Part shown: positions 44,127 through 55,482 of the stretch, one piece after another
How the letters are laid out: each line of letters begins with the position of its first letter
Numbering within the stretch: position 1 is the stretch's first letter
Assembly: GCA_024867545.1 (NCBI GenBank)
Contig: JANFNE010000030.1
Coordinates: 62,001-126,000, forward strand
Reading direction: 5' to 3'
DNA: 64,000 bases
Origin: Phytopythium helicoides
Taxonomy: Eukaryota > Oomycota > Peronosporomycetes > Pythiales > Pythiaceae
The notes under the pieces: model-generated
What the model was told of the DNA's origin: nothing
Seen by the model: the letters and a program-made list of their open reading frames with translations, nothing else
The model's database searches: none
Program-made: the position numbers and the translations under genes

Positions 44127-47100
44127 CTATCTGCCGCCGCCGAGCGCCGCACTCAGCGCCGCGGCGGCCTTGTCTTCCTCCTCATCCTCTGCGCTGCTAT
44201 TCCCCTCCTGCCAGGACTCGATTGTGTGATGGATTGTGCCTGGGCGAGCGCCGGGCTGCTTGTTCCACCACTCACGCACGTTGCGCTGGATCACAAGTGA
44301 TGCCTGAGCCTGCGCCTTCATGCGCGCAAAGTGCTTGCGACACAACACGCCGCGCGTGGCTGCCTGCACCTTGATGGCAACGTGCTTGGTCTGGAGAAAG
44401 TTGCGCCTCGCGAGCATTGTTCGCGTCGCCGCCTGCACAGTCACAGCCGCCCGCTCGCGCTCAAACGATCCACTGTTGCTTTTCACCTCACCCACATCTC
44501 CCATTGCATGAGTAGGGGCCACAATGTCTGGTTGCTGGCTCTCCATGCTCTTCGTAGCCTCATGCAAGCGCTTCGTTGTCTCGCGCATATTGCGGCAATT
44601 GCGACGCAGCAGCCACGCCCGCACGTTGTGTTGCAGAACGCGTACTTCCTCTTCGAGGGACTGGCGTTCCTCAGGGCCCATGAGCTCGATTGCTGCTTCC
44701 AGCTTCTGTAGGCTCTCTTCGTCCTCAGCGATCACGCTCTTGACATCCGACTCATATACCGACTCGGCTTCACTCAAGCTAGGAATATCTCGAGCCATGT
44801 CTTGGGACGAGCTCAGGGGGTTAATCACCGGACTAGCTGAAAGTCCACCCACAGAGGCAACTTGTGGAAACACTGCGTCTTCGCTGATGCTGCTTCCACG
44901 CCGCCTCGGATTGCCGTTGCTGTCGCGGGAGATGCTCAATGACAAAGCGCATTTGTCGTGCAGACTCATTGTTGAGAACGCGCCAAGAAGGAACTTGCGA
45001 TTGTGCTCGTGGTTTTCATCCGCCTATGCAATAAAAAAGTTTAGTCGCGAACCTCGAGCATACCATTTATCACGAAACACTTACATAGTACACTGCACCC
45101 TTGGACGAGTTACTTGATTCACCTCCGCTTTCGAAACTCCCTGCATGAGATCGATTTGCAGAATGCAGGGCTGGAGAGTTGGACGCCAGTGTGGATGACG
45201 GTGACGTCAATGATGACTCGGTGGATGTCCACAATGCGGCGTGCTGATACTCGTGGTACAGTACGGGGTCGTCGTCAATCTCCATCGGGTAGCAGTCTGT
45301 CAATTGCAATTCTTGCAATGTGTCGCGAGCTGGCGACGAGGTACTGTTGGAGCTCGACATGTATCGACGAAGCGTCGCACCAACTTGCTGATGGCCAGAC
45401 TTCTCTGCGCGGTCAGCTGCTGTGAGACCGGCAAAATCGACCATATGAACATCCGCACCCGATTCTAGAAGTACGGCAACGAGTTCATCGTGTCCGCACC
45501 CTGCAGCTAAATGAAGTGCAGTCTGACCTTGAGTGCTCTGTTGGTTCACATGTGCACCGTGTGCAAGCAGAACCGGCACAAGGTGTGCATAGTTGTAGAA
45601 GCTCACGTAGTGAAGGAGACTCAGCCCAGTCTCATCGAGAGAGTTGAGTTCCTCCAGTAGCTCCTCACTCGTGTGTGCGAGCGTGATGAGTTGTCGAACT
45701 ACGCGCTCTAGCAGTTGATCGGAGAGTTGCTCCAGATCATGATCACTCAATGTCTCGATCGTGCTGTCATCCAACGATACTTCGCTCCCGGGTGTGATTG
45801 CTACCTTTGTGCTCTGCGTATTCTCGTCAGATGGCACGCCGTTTGAGCCAGACTGCTCGCCTTGGACGGAAGCCGAGCTCGACGTAGAAAGAAGCATTTT
45901 GTCACTGCTACGCGTTGCTTTCTCAGGGGTATTAGACAATGCACTTGGAATAGCTGATGCTCGAGTCCAAATTGCCTGTTGAAACTCGGATAATCGTTCG
46001 ACGACACGAATCTTGCACTGGCGCTCGTCCACTAATTTTCAAGACGAAGTTAGTGGTGATCTAAATCCAAAGCTGCATCCATAATGAACTTACAATCTGA
46101 CTCGACGTACGAAGACAAGTTTGCAAAACTCAGGGCACTCCGACTATTTCTTCGTTCAGCAATCGCGGCAAAACCACCGGGTGATCGTCCGCGCTTTGCA
46201 GTATTCCCACTGTTCAACGATAGAGATGCTAGGATTGGAGGTGGGGGGATTGGAGTTGCTGCCTCTTGCCTATCACGATACTCAAATCGACTCTTGTGTG
46301 ATAGCAGCACATCTTCAGACTTTTCATCGTGCGACTGGCTTTGAACGATGAAAATGTCTACACTCGCCGCAATATTCGAGCTTGGAGCTATAGGCACAAC
46401 GTCAATAACAGAGTCAGAATCATGATCATCGTCATGTGCTGATGAATAGCAGTAACCTACCAGTACAGCGTATGACAGTGTCGGACAGTTTCTCAGCTGT
46501 AGTTCGTGATCGGCCAAACTGCACGTACAGTTTCCATTTCTGGTCGTCGAAAGATACATCGGGTAATGGCGCTGCTAAGCATATGAGGATTTTGGAGCCC
46601 CCTTCGAGGTAATCCCACTCGGGTGAGAAATCAGAGATCTTGACGCACTTCTCGCTGTGCTTCGGCATTGAAGGCACCGGAGAGGAAAAGTCATCGCACA
46701 ACATGTTCTCAGTAAAGTCTGAAGCAATTCCTGCAAGGGCTTCGTCTTCTTTGAGCAGCATGTCAAGATCATACTCGTTAGTGTTCCCGACTGCTGCCAA
46801 TGTGGACGTGCCACACGCATCTGTTTCTGCTGAAGCCAGGGGATTATTTCCGGATCCAACTGGCAAGCATAATGACATCGTATTAGCGATTTAATTGTTA
46901 TTCGTCCCCGATTCTCCCACTTACTTTTCACGTCAGCGCCAGCATCAATATGTTCGGCAGGTAAAGATTTCAGGTCTGGAGGGTGGTGGTCGATCGAGTA
47001 TTCGGGCCTTACTGTCGGGAGTGCTCGACCAGCAGAGCTGAGGTCCTTGAAAGCTTCATCAAAGTAGTGCACCAGCACGATGCTGTCCTTTGCATCTCGC

Positions 47101-47856
47101 ATGTAGTAGCTCCTCCGATGGAACGTCTAGATAGGGCGGCGCGTCCTCACAAAAATCAGCCCTGCCGTATTGGTCAAAGATCCCACAAAAACATCTGTCC
47201 ACGCACCGCAACATCCTCCGAGTGCACGTAGGACCCGAGCACAATAACCGACCGGTTGATAACGAGCTTGGCGCGGTCTTCGCGCACGCGGCCGCTCTTG
47301 TCCTTGCGCTTCTGCCAGCGCCATCCGTCCTTCTTGTAGTCCGGGACCTCCTTCGCGTCGAAGAACACGAGGCTGCCGCCTAGCCCACCAGAAAACCCAA
47401 TCAGCCCACCTCCACCACACCCATCAGCGACTACAACGCACTGGCGGGGCGAGGACGAACGGCCGAGAGCCGCGGCACGCCCGCGACGCGCCAGTGATGC
47501 AGCAGGAACGCGAGCTCGTCCTTCACGAGCCAGCGCCGCGAGGCCGCGAGGCGCAGCGCAGCCGCCCGCGCACTGACGTCGGGCGCATTGTCGGGCATCA
47601 GCGGCGGCGGCGGGGGGCGGGGAGCGGGGCTGGGGGCAGGCGCGCGGGCAGCCAGCGCGCATGAGGCGAAACGTCTCGGCCTTTCTGGGGATACTGGCGC
47701 CGAGTATGCCTTGAAGCATGGGTTGCGGGGAGGGCATTCATGCGGGGGAGGAGGGGCACTGGAGAGGGGGAGACTGTGACAAGCGCGCTTGGGTTGTGCA
47801 GTTGAAGCCAGCGAGGCTCGATTGTCGAGCCGCTCGACAATGCTCGACGCGGCCAT
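44127..47856 (-). CDS. Calmodulin-binding transcription activator (CAMTA)
   Basis: Seven exons: 47856..47442, 47379..47207, 47126..46925, 46859..46461, 46387..46094, 46031..45085, 45023..44127; all phases join, about 1108 aa. The CG-1 DNA-binding domain (about 97-235) spans the first three exons: RRWLVKDELAFLLHHWR, then SGSLVFFDAKEVPDYKKDG, then GSYVHSEDVATFHRRSYYM and SIVLVHYFDEAF. A TIG/IPT domain follows (about 335-425; ISDFSPEWDYLEGGSK to VIRCTAPSSN, rebuilt by splicing). Ankyrin repeats (LLHYVSFYNYAHLVPVLLAH, TALHLAAGCGHDELVAVLLE) and at least three IQ motifs (AVTVQAATRTMLARRNF and others) complete the standard order. CAMTAs are Ca2+/calmodulin-responsive transcription factors bound to CGCG-type sites. 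The ATG at 47865 is an alternative start. Confidence 0.92.
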
Positions 47857-49006
47857 GGGGCGCAAGCTTTGGATTAGGGAGGTGCTTTCATGGCGTTGAG
47901 GAGATTGTGGAGGCGGGAGTGGACCATTTGAGGCTCGGAAAGGCCTGGTGCGGTGCTGTTGCGGTAAGGTCGATCAGCTCAAGCGCTGGCTGGAGCTGTG
48001 GGGATTTTTGGTCGAGGGACGTGCTGGAATGAGATTGATCGGCTGCTTTACTCCGCGTAGAATTGGTCAGTGTGCGGTTTGCAGTCTACAGTATACTCGC
48101 GCGCTCTCTTTTTTTCTGTGGCGTTGGTTTGGCGATGGTGGGAAGCAGCGGGGCGGACCAGCAGGCCTATCCGACTCGGCGATACGATATCGTCACTCGG
48201 TCGGAAGTGATTTATGTCGTCCTCCCAGTCCACACCGAGGCGTGGTCGTGCGCGTCCAGTTGCACCGATCGAAAGTCGCAGCCGACGCAATGCCCAACGA
48301 GAATTTCCATCTTTTGCAGCCTTCGCGTCGCCTTTGGTTTTCCATCGTGGCGAGTGGTAATCGATGCACCAGGTGATCGATCTGCAGATCTCGATTGCCA
48401 AGTGCTCACGGCCGGCACTCCAAGTCTGAAGTGAGCTTGCAGCACTTCGCCGTCCGCCCCATAACGCGTGCTCCACATATCCGTTTGCAACGAGCAGTAC
48501 CGTGCGTGCCGAATTGCAGCTAGCTTACCGCATTACGACGCCGCGACCAGGCGTAGAGAGCAGTTGACAAGATTCTGCGGCTGCCAGCCGTCGATCGGCG
48601 AGCTTCGACGCCCAGCAGCGATCGCCACCGGACTGTTCCGAGGTCTCCGCTCTCCATGCATCGCAGCGCTGTTCGCGGCGGCAGCTCGTGGCCATGGACC
48701 TCGCGCTGTTAGCTCGCTTCGCATACACAATCGCCAGTATCAGGCGGCCTTTTCTGCCAAAAAGGCTCCTACCCTTTCGTTGAAGCTTCCCACAACCGGA
48801 CGACCGTCGAGCGTTCCGCGCCGCTTGCTGGCTCATTTCTCCGCGCTCTGATTGGCCAAAACTCGCCTCGCAGCTGACTCTTCCACCTCCTCTCCCCGCC
48901 AAAGCCGATCATTGCCCCCGCCGCGCAGTTGCACACGCCCCCACTCACCGATTTCCTCCCGCCAACGGAGCTGCTCGGTACTTTCTCGCCGTCCAAGTCC
49001 CCCAAT
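47857..49006. promoter_or_regulatory. Divergent intergenic region with oomycete-type initiator before GH17
   Basis: About 1.15 kb between divergent starts, without a supportable gene. GCTCATTTCTCCGC at 48831 matches the oomycete initiator core (GCTCATTYY) about 175 bp upstream of the GH17 ATG. Just after it, CTGATTGGCC on the plus strand gives CCAATCAGAGCGCGG on the other strand, a near match to the recurrent CCAATCAGCGCG element. Confidence 0.55.
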
Positions 49007-50206
49007 ATGGTGCGCGCGTTCTCGCTGACCGCGGCTGCCGCTGCCGTCGCGCTGCTGGCCGCCGCTCCGTCCGCGGCGCTCGACCAGAAGCTCTACGGTC
49101 TCAACTACGACATGCGCCAGGGCCCCGACTGGGACCCGAGCAAGTGCAAGGACAGCGACACGATCGCCGCCGACCTCAAGGTGCTCTCCACCGTCACGTC
49201 CAACGTGCGCACGTACAGCCTGTCGGACTGCGACGTGTCGTCCGTGCTCACGGCCGCCAAGGACCTGTCCCTCACCGTCTGGCTAGGCGTGTGGGTCTCG
49301 GACGACTCGACCGTCTACGACGCCGAGGTCGCCGCCTTCAAGAAGCTCATCAGCGCCGGACTCATCGACAGCAACGTCGTCGGCATCAACGTCGGCTCCG
49401 AGGCCGTCTACCGCAAGGACATCACGTCCACGCAGGCCATCCAGTACATTGCCGACTTCCGCAAGCTCATGGCCCAGTACAACGTCAGCGTGCCCGTCTC
49501 CATCACGGACATCATTGACACGTTCGTCGCCTACCCGGACATGATCACGGCCGGTGACATTGTCACCATCAACCAGTTCCCCTTCTGGGAATCCATCGAG
49601 GCCGACGTCGCCGTCGCGCAGTTCAACTCGCGCATCAAGCCGCTCATTGAGCTGGCTGGAGACATGGAGGTCATCATCAGTGAGACCGGCTGGCCCGACG
49701 CCGGCAGCAGCGCGAACGCCTCGGTCGCGTCCACTGAGAACGCCGCACGCTACCTGAACGACTTCTACTGGCTCGCCAAGGACAAGGGCTGGAAGTACTA
49801 CTACTTCGCGGGCTTCGACACACCGTACAAGAAGGAGCAGGAGGCCGACGACAACACGGTCGAGGCCCACTTCGGCATCTTCGACGAGGACGGAAACATG
49901 AAGTCCGAGTTCTCGGACCTGACCTTCACGCGTCTCTCGGACTACTCGGCGTCGTCTTCGGGCAGCTCGGACGGCTCCAGCACGACGGCGGGCACGGTGC
50001 ACGCTGGTGACTCCAGCTCCACGGGCACCTCGGGTACGTCGGGTACGTCTGGCACCTCGGGTACGTCGGGCACCACGGACTCGTCGTCTTCCACTGAAGA
50101 GGGCTCGGGCTCGGGCAACCTCAAGAGCAGCGGCGCGTCATCGGTTGTCACTGCTGGCGTTTCGGCCCTATTCGCGGCTGCCTCGGTCGCCTTCTTTGGC
50201 CTGTAA
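49007..50206 (+). CDS. GPI-anchored GH17 glucan beta-1,3-glucosidase/endoglucanase
   Basis: A 399-aa single-exon protein; the ATG at 49007 is chosen because it starts a clean signal peptide (RAFSLTAAAAAVALLAAAPSA). The mature part begins QKLYGLNYD, the usual GH17 first strand. The proton donor is Glu132 in INVGSEAVYR and the nucleophile Glu226 in IISETGWPDAG. After the catalytic domain comes a Ser/Thr/Gly-rich stalk with GTSGTSG repeats and a hydrophobic tail (VSALFAAASVAFFGL) preceded by small residues, so the protein is probably GPI-anchored at the plasma membrane or wall. It should act on beta-1,3-glucan, the main oomycete wall polymer, in remodelling. Strong GC3 bias suggests high expression. 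Confidence 0.93.
   Translation: MVRAFSLTAAAAAVALLAAAPSAALDQKLYGLNYDMRQGPDWDPSKCKDSDTIAADLKVLSTVTSNVRTYSLSDCDVSSVLTAAKDLSLTVWLGVWVSDDSTVYDAEVAAFKKLISAGLIDSNVVGINVGSEAVYRKDITSTQAIQYIADFRKLMAQYNVSVPVSITDIIDTFVAYPDMITAGDIVTINQFPFWESIEADVAVAQFNSRIKPLIELAGDMEVIISETGWPDAGSSANASVASTENAARYLNDFYWLAKDKGWKYYYFAGFDTPYKKEQEADDNTVEAHFGIFDEDGNMKSEFSDLTFTRLSDYSASSSGSSDGSSTTAGTVHAGDSSSTGTSGTSGTSGTSGTSGTTDSSSSTEEGSGSGNLKSSGASSVVTAGVSALFAAASVAFFGL
50027..50076 (+). repeat. GTSG-coding tandem repeat
   Basis: Imperfect 9-bp units (GGTACGTCG-like) encode Gly-Thr-Ser repeats in the stalk of the GH17 protein. Such arrays change length easily and give O-glycosylation sites. Confidence 0.8.
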
Positions 50207-50310
50207 GCTTTGTGAAAGCGTGTCCGTCCACGAGTGCTAGTGGGCCTGGCTTTTGTGTACGCATGCATGTCCATGGAAATAAAGCTACAGAGTTCACACC
50301 TATAATTCCA

Positions 50311-53300
50311 TTATTGAGCGAGTAGTACTGCCAGCTTGTCTTGTAGCGGTACACTGAGCTTTGAAGCAGCCTGTTGGAGGGCCGAAGCCCCAAGAGCGTC
50401 CCTCAGAGCAGCCACGAGCCTCGCATTGGCGTCTTTGACCTCGCTTTTGGCTTCTTTGAGCAGCTCCAGAGCCACAGGGACCACATACCTGCATCCGTTC
50501 ACAGTCAACACACTTATGTCAGTCACTGCCATATCGTATGCAAGTAATGCCGCTCGTATGACCTGGTGAGAGCAGGTTGAACCTTGTCATCTTCTGCTGC
50601 AAGCTGCGCCAGGATGTCAACGAGTACCGGTTTGACTCGTGCATTTCCTAGCTTTGCAAGCGGAGCCAAATGCTGACACAAGACTCGTCCATCGACATGA
50701 GTTCCAAGGGCCTTAAGGGCATCTAGGGCTAGTGAGGCCATCCTTGCGTTGTTCGCTGCGAGCTGCTTGGTCAATGCTGGAAGCAGTGGTCCAAGCACCA
50801 ACCCCATTCCATCGCCAAGTGCAGGGACGAGAACACCTCCTAATATTTCGAGTGCGAGCGCACTCACCTTGGCATTGCCGTCGTCAAGCCGCTTGATAAT
50901 TGAGTCAAAGAGGGAGACAACACGGCCGCTCGAAGTCCATGACGCAGCTGAAGAAGGTGCTAGCGCAGCAAGCTCCTTAATGGCGTCAAACCGGTCTTTC
51001 CAGTTGCTGCCATCCATTTTTGTTTGTAATTTCTCAAGAGCTTCAACATCTATAGATCCAGCAGCCTTGGTTTGACCAGCACGAGATCCTGAGGTGCTAC
51101 CTGCTCGAGCGCTTGGTCCATTAGTTCCAACGGAAGCTGCTATATTCGAGGTCGAAGCTGGCTTTGCTGGCCGATTCATAGTATTGGACGTAAATGTCGC
51201 TTTGCTTGCGATGAGCTGGTCGAGCTTCGTGTGGGCGCTTCCGGTTGCAGGTAACATTTTCTTTATTCGCGCAATATCCATTTGCTGATCCACAAGCAAA
51301 AACAGTAGCGCTTGTTTGGCTGCATCACGAACCTCATTATTGGAATCATCGAGGCATCTCCCCACTACCACCAGAATCGAGGTTAACGCGCTCTGCTGGG
51401 CTGCACTTTCACGCTCAAGTGACACTTGAAGTAGTGTCAGCATACATCTTGCGACCTCGCGGCGAATTGGCACCGCTCTACTTGTCAAATGAGTGCTGAG
51501 TGCCGATACAACCCGCAGCGTTGAGCAATGGCGAGACACACTTGCGAGCGCTGACGAAGCTGACTCGCACACGAACTGATTCGAATCAGCACTCCTCTTT
51601 AGCAGCAGTGGCACAATGGCGTCGACCTCACCATCCATTGCCCGCCCAAAGGCTGAGCACATCGACTCAAGAGCGAGCAATGCGTTCTTTGACACGGCTG
51701 AACGCAAGTTGGTCACTTGCTCAAGGACGGCCGCCACAACAGCATGAATCTTATCTTCCAATACATTTGGAGAATGAACAGCCAGTCGCCGGGTGATATT
51801 GAGCGCATCGAAAGTGACAGCCCAATCGTCTGTGCGTGCTATTTTTCCCACAAGAGCTGCAGCTTCCTGTTTCGCGTTCGCTACAGGGGTCAATTCGTGT
51901 TGCTCCAGATATCGAGGCTCTTGGGATCCGAGTGCCGATGGTCGAGGTTTTATATCATCACCTTTTCTTTCTAGGAAGGCACTCTTCTTTGTCGGCGCAC
52001 GGCTGGATCGTGCAGAATTGTCAGATTCTGCTAGGTCATTCGCTAAGTCATGAGGTGTCGCCGTATCTGCATTCTGCTTCGATCTGGCTTCCAACCGCTT
52101 TCGTGTCGCTAGAGAAATCGGTCGTGCTGATCGAGTAGGAGCACTTGCACTTTCACTCTCTTCGTCAAAGTGTGCTGCATTTGATGATCCAGCACCGTTG
52201 TTTTCAAGCGGTTTCGATACGTCTTCCTGTTGTGTCTCCAGCTGGCGCTGCTTTGCTTCAAGCCGCTTTCTTGTCGCTAAGGACATCGTTGGAGCCACAC
52301 GTTGAGTTTTTCTTGAGGCATCTGACGACTCACCGTTGTTGTTTTCTTCCACTGAGCCTGCGTACTCGGCTTCAATTCTATAGTAATCGGCAGAAGCATC
52401 GCTTACCGGGCGAATTGGCCGGTCGTCCCCATATAGCGTAGAGGAAGGTGTCAAATCTACTATTGCACGTTCTTGATCAAGGAGCTTTGACCGAATGGGT
52501 TTGTCTTCGTAGTTCACGGCGCGGGTTTGCATGTCTTGCAGTTTCTGAGGACTGATTTGTTCGTGATAGTCCTTCGAGTCTCTCGTAAGTTGAATCTTCG
52601 TACTGTCAGGTGCGGGTCGTCGCCTAGCTGCATTTGAAGACGTGTCGCACAGTATCTCTCCTGAATCAGTGTCGATCTTCTTGGTAGGTGACAGGGACGA
52701 AAACCGATCAGGTGAAGTCTTGGAGCGTGTTGGAGAAACTTGCTCCGGGCTTCCGCTGCTAGTCTTATCACTATCAGCATAGCTTCGCGGTGTAGTTTGG
52801 ACGCTGTTGTCACCAACGACGTGTTTTACACTGACTGCACGTCGTAGCTGACTTGCCTTCTTTTTAAGAGCCGACAACTTATCAGCCATGTCATCATTGG
52901 TGTTTGTCTCGACACTATACCCACTGTTATCATGTTTATTGCCAGCAATCGAAGAATCGGAAGTGTCAGGAGAATTTGTTGACTTGATAAAGTACGATCG
53001 GTCACTGAGGCTTCCAACTCCTTCATTCACTCGGCTCGTACTATGATCATTTCTGGATGTTGTTGAACCAGAGGTATAACTACTACTAGCATCGCCGACG
53101 GTTTTACCTGCGAACATCACTTTCATTTGAAGTTCGGACGAGTCTTGAGCCGTTTGACCAGAGCTTTTCATTTCAATGGCTTCTAGTGCAACAGGTAATA
53201 TTTGTGCAAGCTGTGGGAGTTGTTTCTGCCGTACTCGTCGTCGAAGACTAGCCCAGTCGATTCTCTCAGCTGTATACTGGTCGTCCACACTTGCCTCTAC

Positions 53301-54935
53301 CATTGCATAAATGTCGACGTTCGTGATGCATGCAAGGATTGCAGCTGTCTCTTGCGCTGTGTCGCGGACACGTACACTTGTGTCACCAAGCAGTTTACCT
53401 AGTATCTGAACGCTTTCTTCGTCGATGTTTCTGACTATTTGAGGGCCTTCGGTTTTTTGTGATAACAAGAGTAGAACAGACCATACTTTGAGTGCTTCTT
53501 CACGGACTTGAAGCCGTCGGCTCTGGAGTGCATCCTTGGCAAGCGCCTGCTCAATCAAACTGGTCTGGATGCTTCTACTTTTAAACATTTGAACCAACAA
53601 CGCATATACGAGTGTCCTCACATCTTTCTCATCAGATAAACTGGCGGCTGTCTCTACAAGCGGATTAACAAGAGATACCATAAAGTACTCAGCGCTCTTT
53701 CCATTGTCACCAGAAGTTGGTCTCGAGGCCGGAGAGTTAGAATTGCTTGAGCCTTCGGCAGTTATTGCAAATAGTATTTGTACAATTTGCAGCGACCGCT
53801 TCACAATTTGTGGATCGATATCCTGCATCAACTTGATGAGCTGGGCAAATAACGGGTCCATCAAGTGAACATGATGCCGCACAGCAACCGCATCTGCATC
53901 CTGAACCATCGCGTAGAGCTGCTCAACAGCTGCCGTACGCTTTTTCCAGTCGGCATTGGTATTACTCCGACTGGTGGCTAGCACATCCATCACGTATTTA
54001 GGAACGAAACCAAACAATAGTTCTTCATCACATCCAGCATCTTCGTTTCTGTCTCCTGAGCGCAAAATCGGTGGCCCATCCAGGCTTGTTCGATTAACTA
54101 CCAATGGCACGGGTACTGTAGAGCTAGCTGCAGACTGAGGTCTTGAAGACAAAGTTCGAGGCGGAGAAGCGTTCTGAACCGCTGTAAGGAATTGTTCAAT
54201 CGAATCGTGGTGTTGCGCGAGTGCTTGATTGTCCTCGCTGCTAAGGAACTGGTAAGCTTCCTTGTGAAATGCATCACCCCAGTAGAACTGCAACTTGGCA
54301 ATTGTCTCCTCTGCCGCTACGACTACACCCTCGTCGATATCCTCCAGCATGGGCACGGTCGCCTGCAACAGCAGCACAAAGAGAGCTTTGTCCACTTTAC
54401 CAGCAGCAATGCTTAACGTACTGCTTGCGGACACCTTCCTCCTCGACTTGAACCGCTCGTCTAGTAACCTCGTGATGGACGCGAGGGACGCTTCTCTTAC
54501 GGAAGCTCGTCCGCTAGCGAGTCCAATATTAATCAGAAGCTCCACGACTGCCTTGAGGTCGTTGCATACGGCGACATACTTGCGGAAGACTCGGTAAACG
54601 TCATCATCCACGGCAGATCCTCCATCATCTCCGGCTGTTACTGGCCGGGAGAGACATGGGATCAGGTGAGGCAAGATTGACGATAAAATCTGCTCGACGC
54701 CATCTCCAAGAGCCGGCATGACGTCCTCTACTAGGCGTCTAGCTTCTCTCGCCACCTCTGCGTTCTCATCCAGTGCACGTCGTCGTAGGCATTGCAGGAA
54801 GCGTCGAGGGTTGCGAACAGGGAAATGAGCACTCTCAACTGCTGCCACTTTGCGGAGCTTTTCAAGTGTTGCGAGCCTCACAATGGCGTCTTCATCCTCG
54901 AGCTGGAGCACCAGCGGATCTACGCACGTGTCCAT
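50311..54935 (-). CDS. TOG-array microtubule regulator (crescerin/TOGARAM-like)
   Basis: Two exons, 54935..50563 and 50488..50311, joined as ALT|R-YVVPVALELL across a 74-bp intron, about 1516 aa. The N-terminal 270 residues and about 310-560 are HEAT/TOG arrays (DEDAIVRLATLEKLRKVA; WKKRTAAVEQLYAMV). A long Ser/Asp-rich linker (about 600-1000) with repeated SLATRKRLEA segments follows. Two further TOG domains lie near 1020-1240 (NALLALESMCSAFGRAMDG, SNQFVCESASSALASVS) and 1308-1516 (SNWKDRFDAIKELAAL). Two N-terminal and two C-terminal TOGs around a linker is the crescerin/TOGARAM layout, linked to cilia; CLASP/XMAP215 relatives are alternatives. It should bind tubulin. Confidence 0.82.
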
Positions 54936-55482
54936 CCGGTCGAGATACTATCGCCTGGCTTGGTTGTCTCTGCCTGCCGACATTGGGAATGAGCCAGATA
55001 TAGCAGCCCACGTTGCAAGACAACATTCCACTCGTTTGAGGATGCATCCCGTTGCCGCTGCTGCATTTATAGAGCAGCTGTTGAAGGAGAGACCATCATT
55101 GAGTAGAGACGAGAACAGCCTCGAACGAAATTCCCGCAAAGTCTATCATCTATTGAACCAGAATGAAAAAGAAAAGAAATATGCATCACGGGCCTCGTCG
55201 TCGTGGTCGCACCGTTCGCACTCCCTGCATGACCACGCAAGTCAATCACTACCCGCCCCTGGTTCCCTCCCAGTAGAGCAAGCGAGCGAGCAAGTATCTC
55301 GCTGACTGCTCTTTTAGTGCATGTGCAATTGTACTTCACACCATCTTCATTTTCGCTCCACTTTCGTCTTCTCTTCGCTCGCTTCTCCCCGTCCTCACGC
55401 ATCATACAGGTACACCCAAGTTACTCATACCGCCCTCTACAGCTGCCTTGGACTGAAGTGCCATCGCAATCTTCTCTGGCAC
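54936..55482. other. Intergenic spacer
   Basis: About 550 bp between the TOG gene start and the end of the kinase gene (same strand). It presumably holds the TOG promoter. No gene or repeat is seen. Confidence 0.5.

Noticed and set aside
46439..46460. A 22-bp intron in the CAMTA TIG domain
   Set aside because: It also keeps the frame, but it is too short for these genes; the 73-bp intron ending at 46388 gives RCTAPSSN, the normal TIG pattern.
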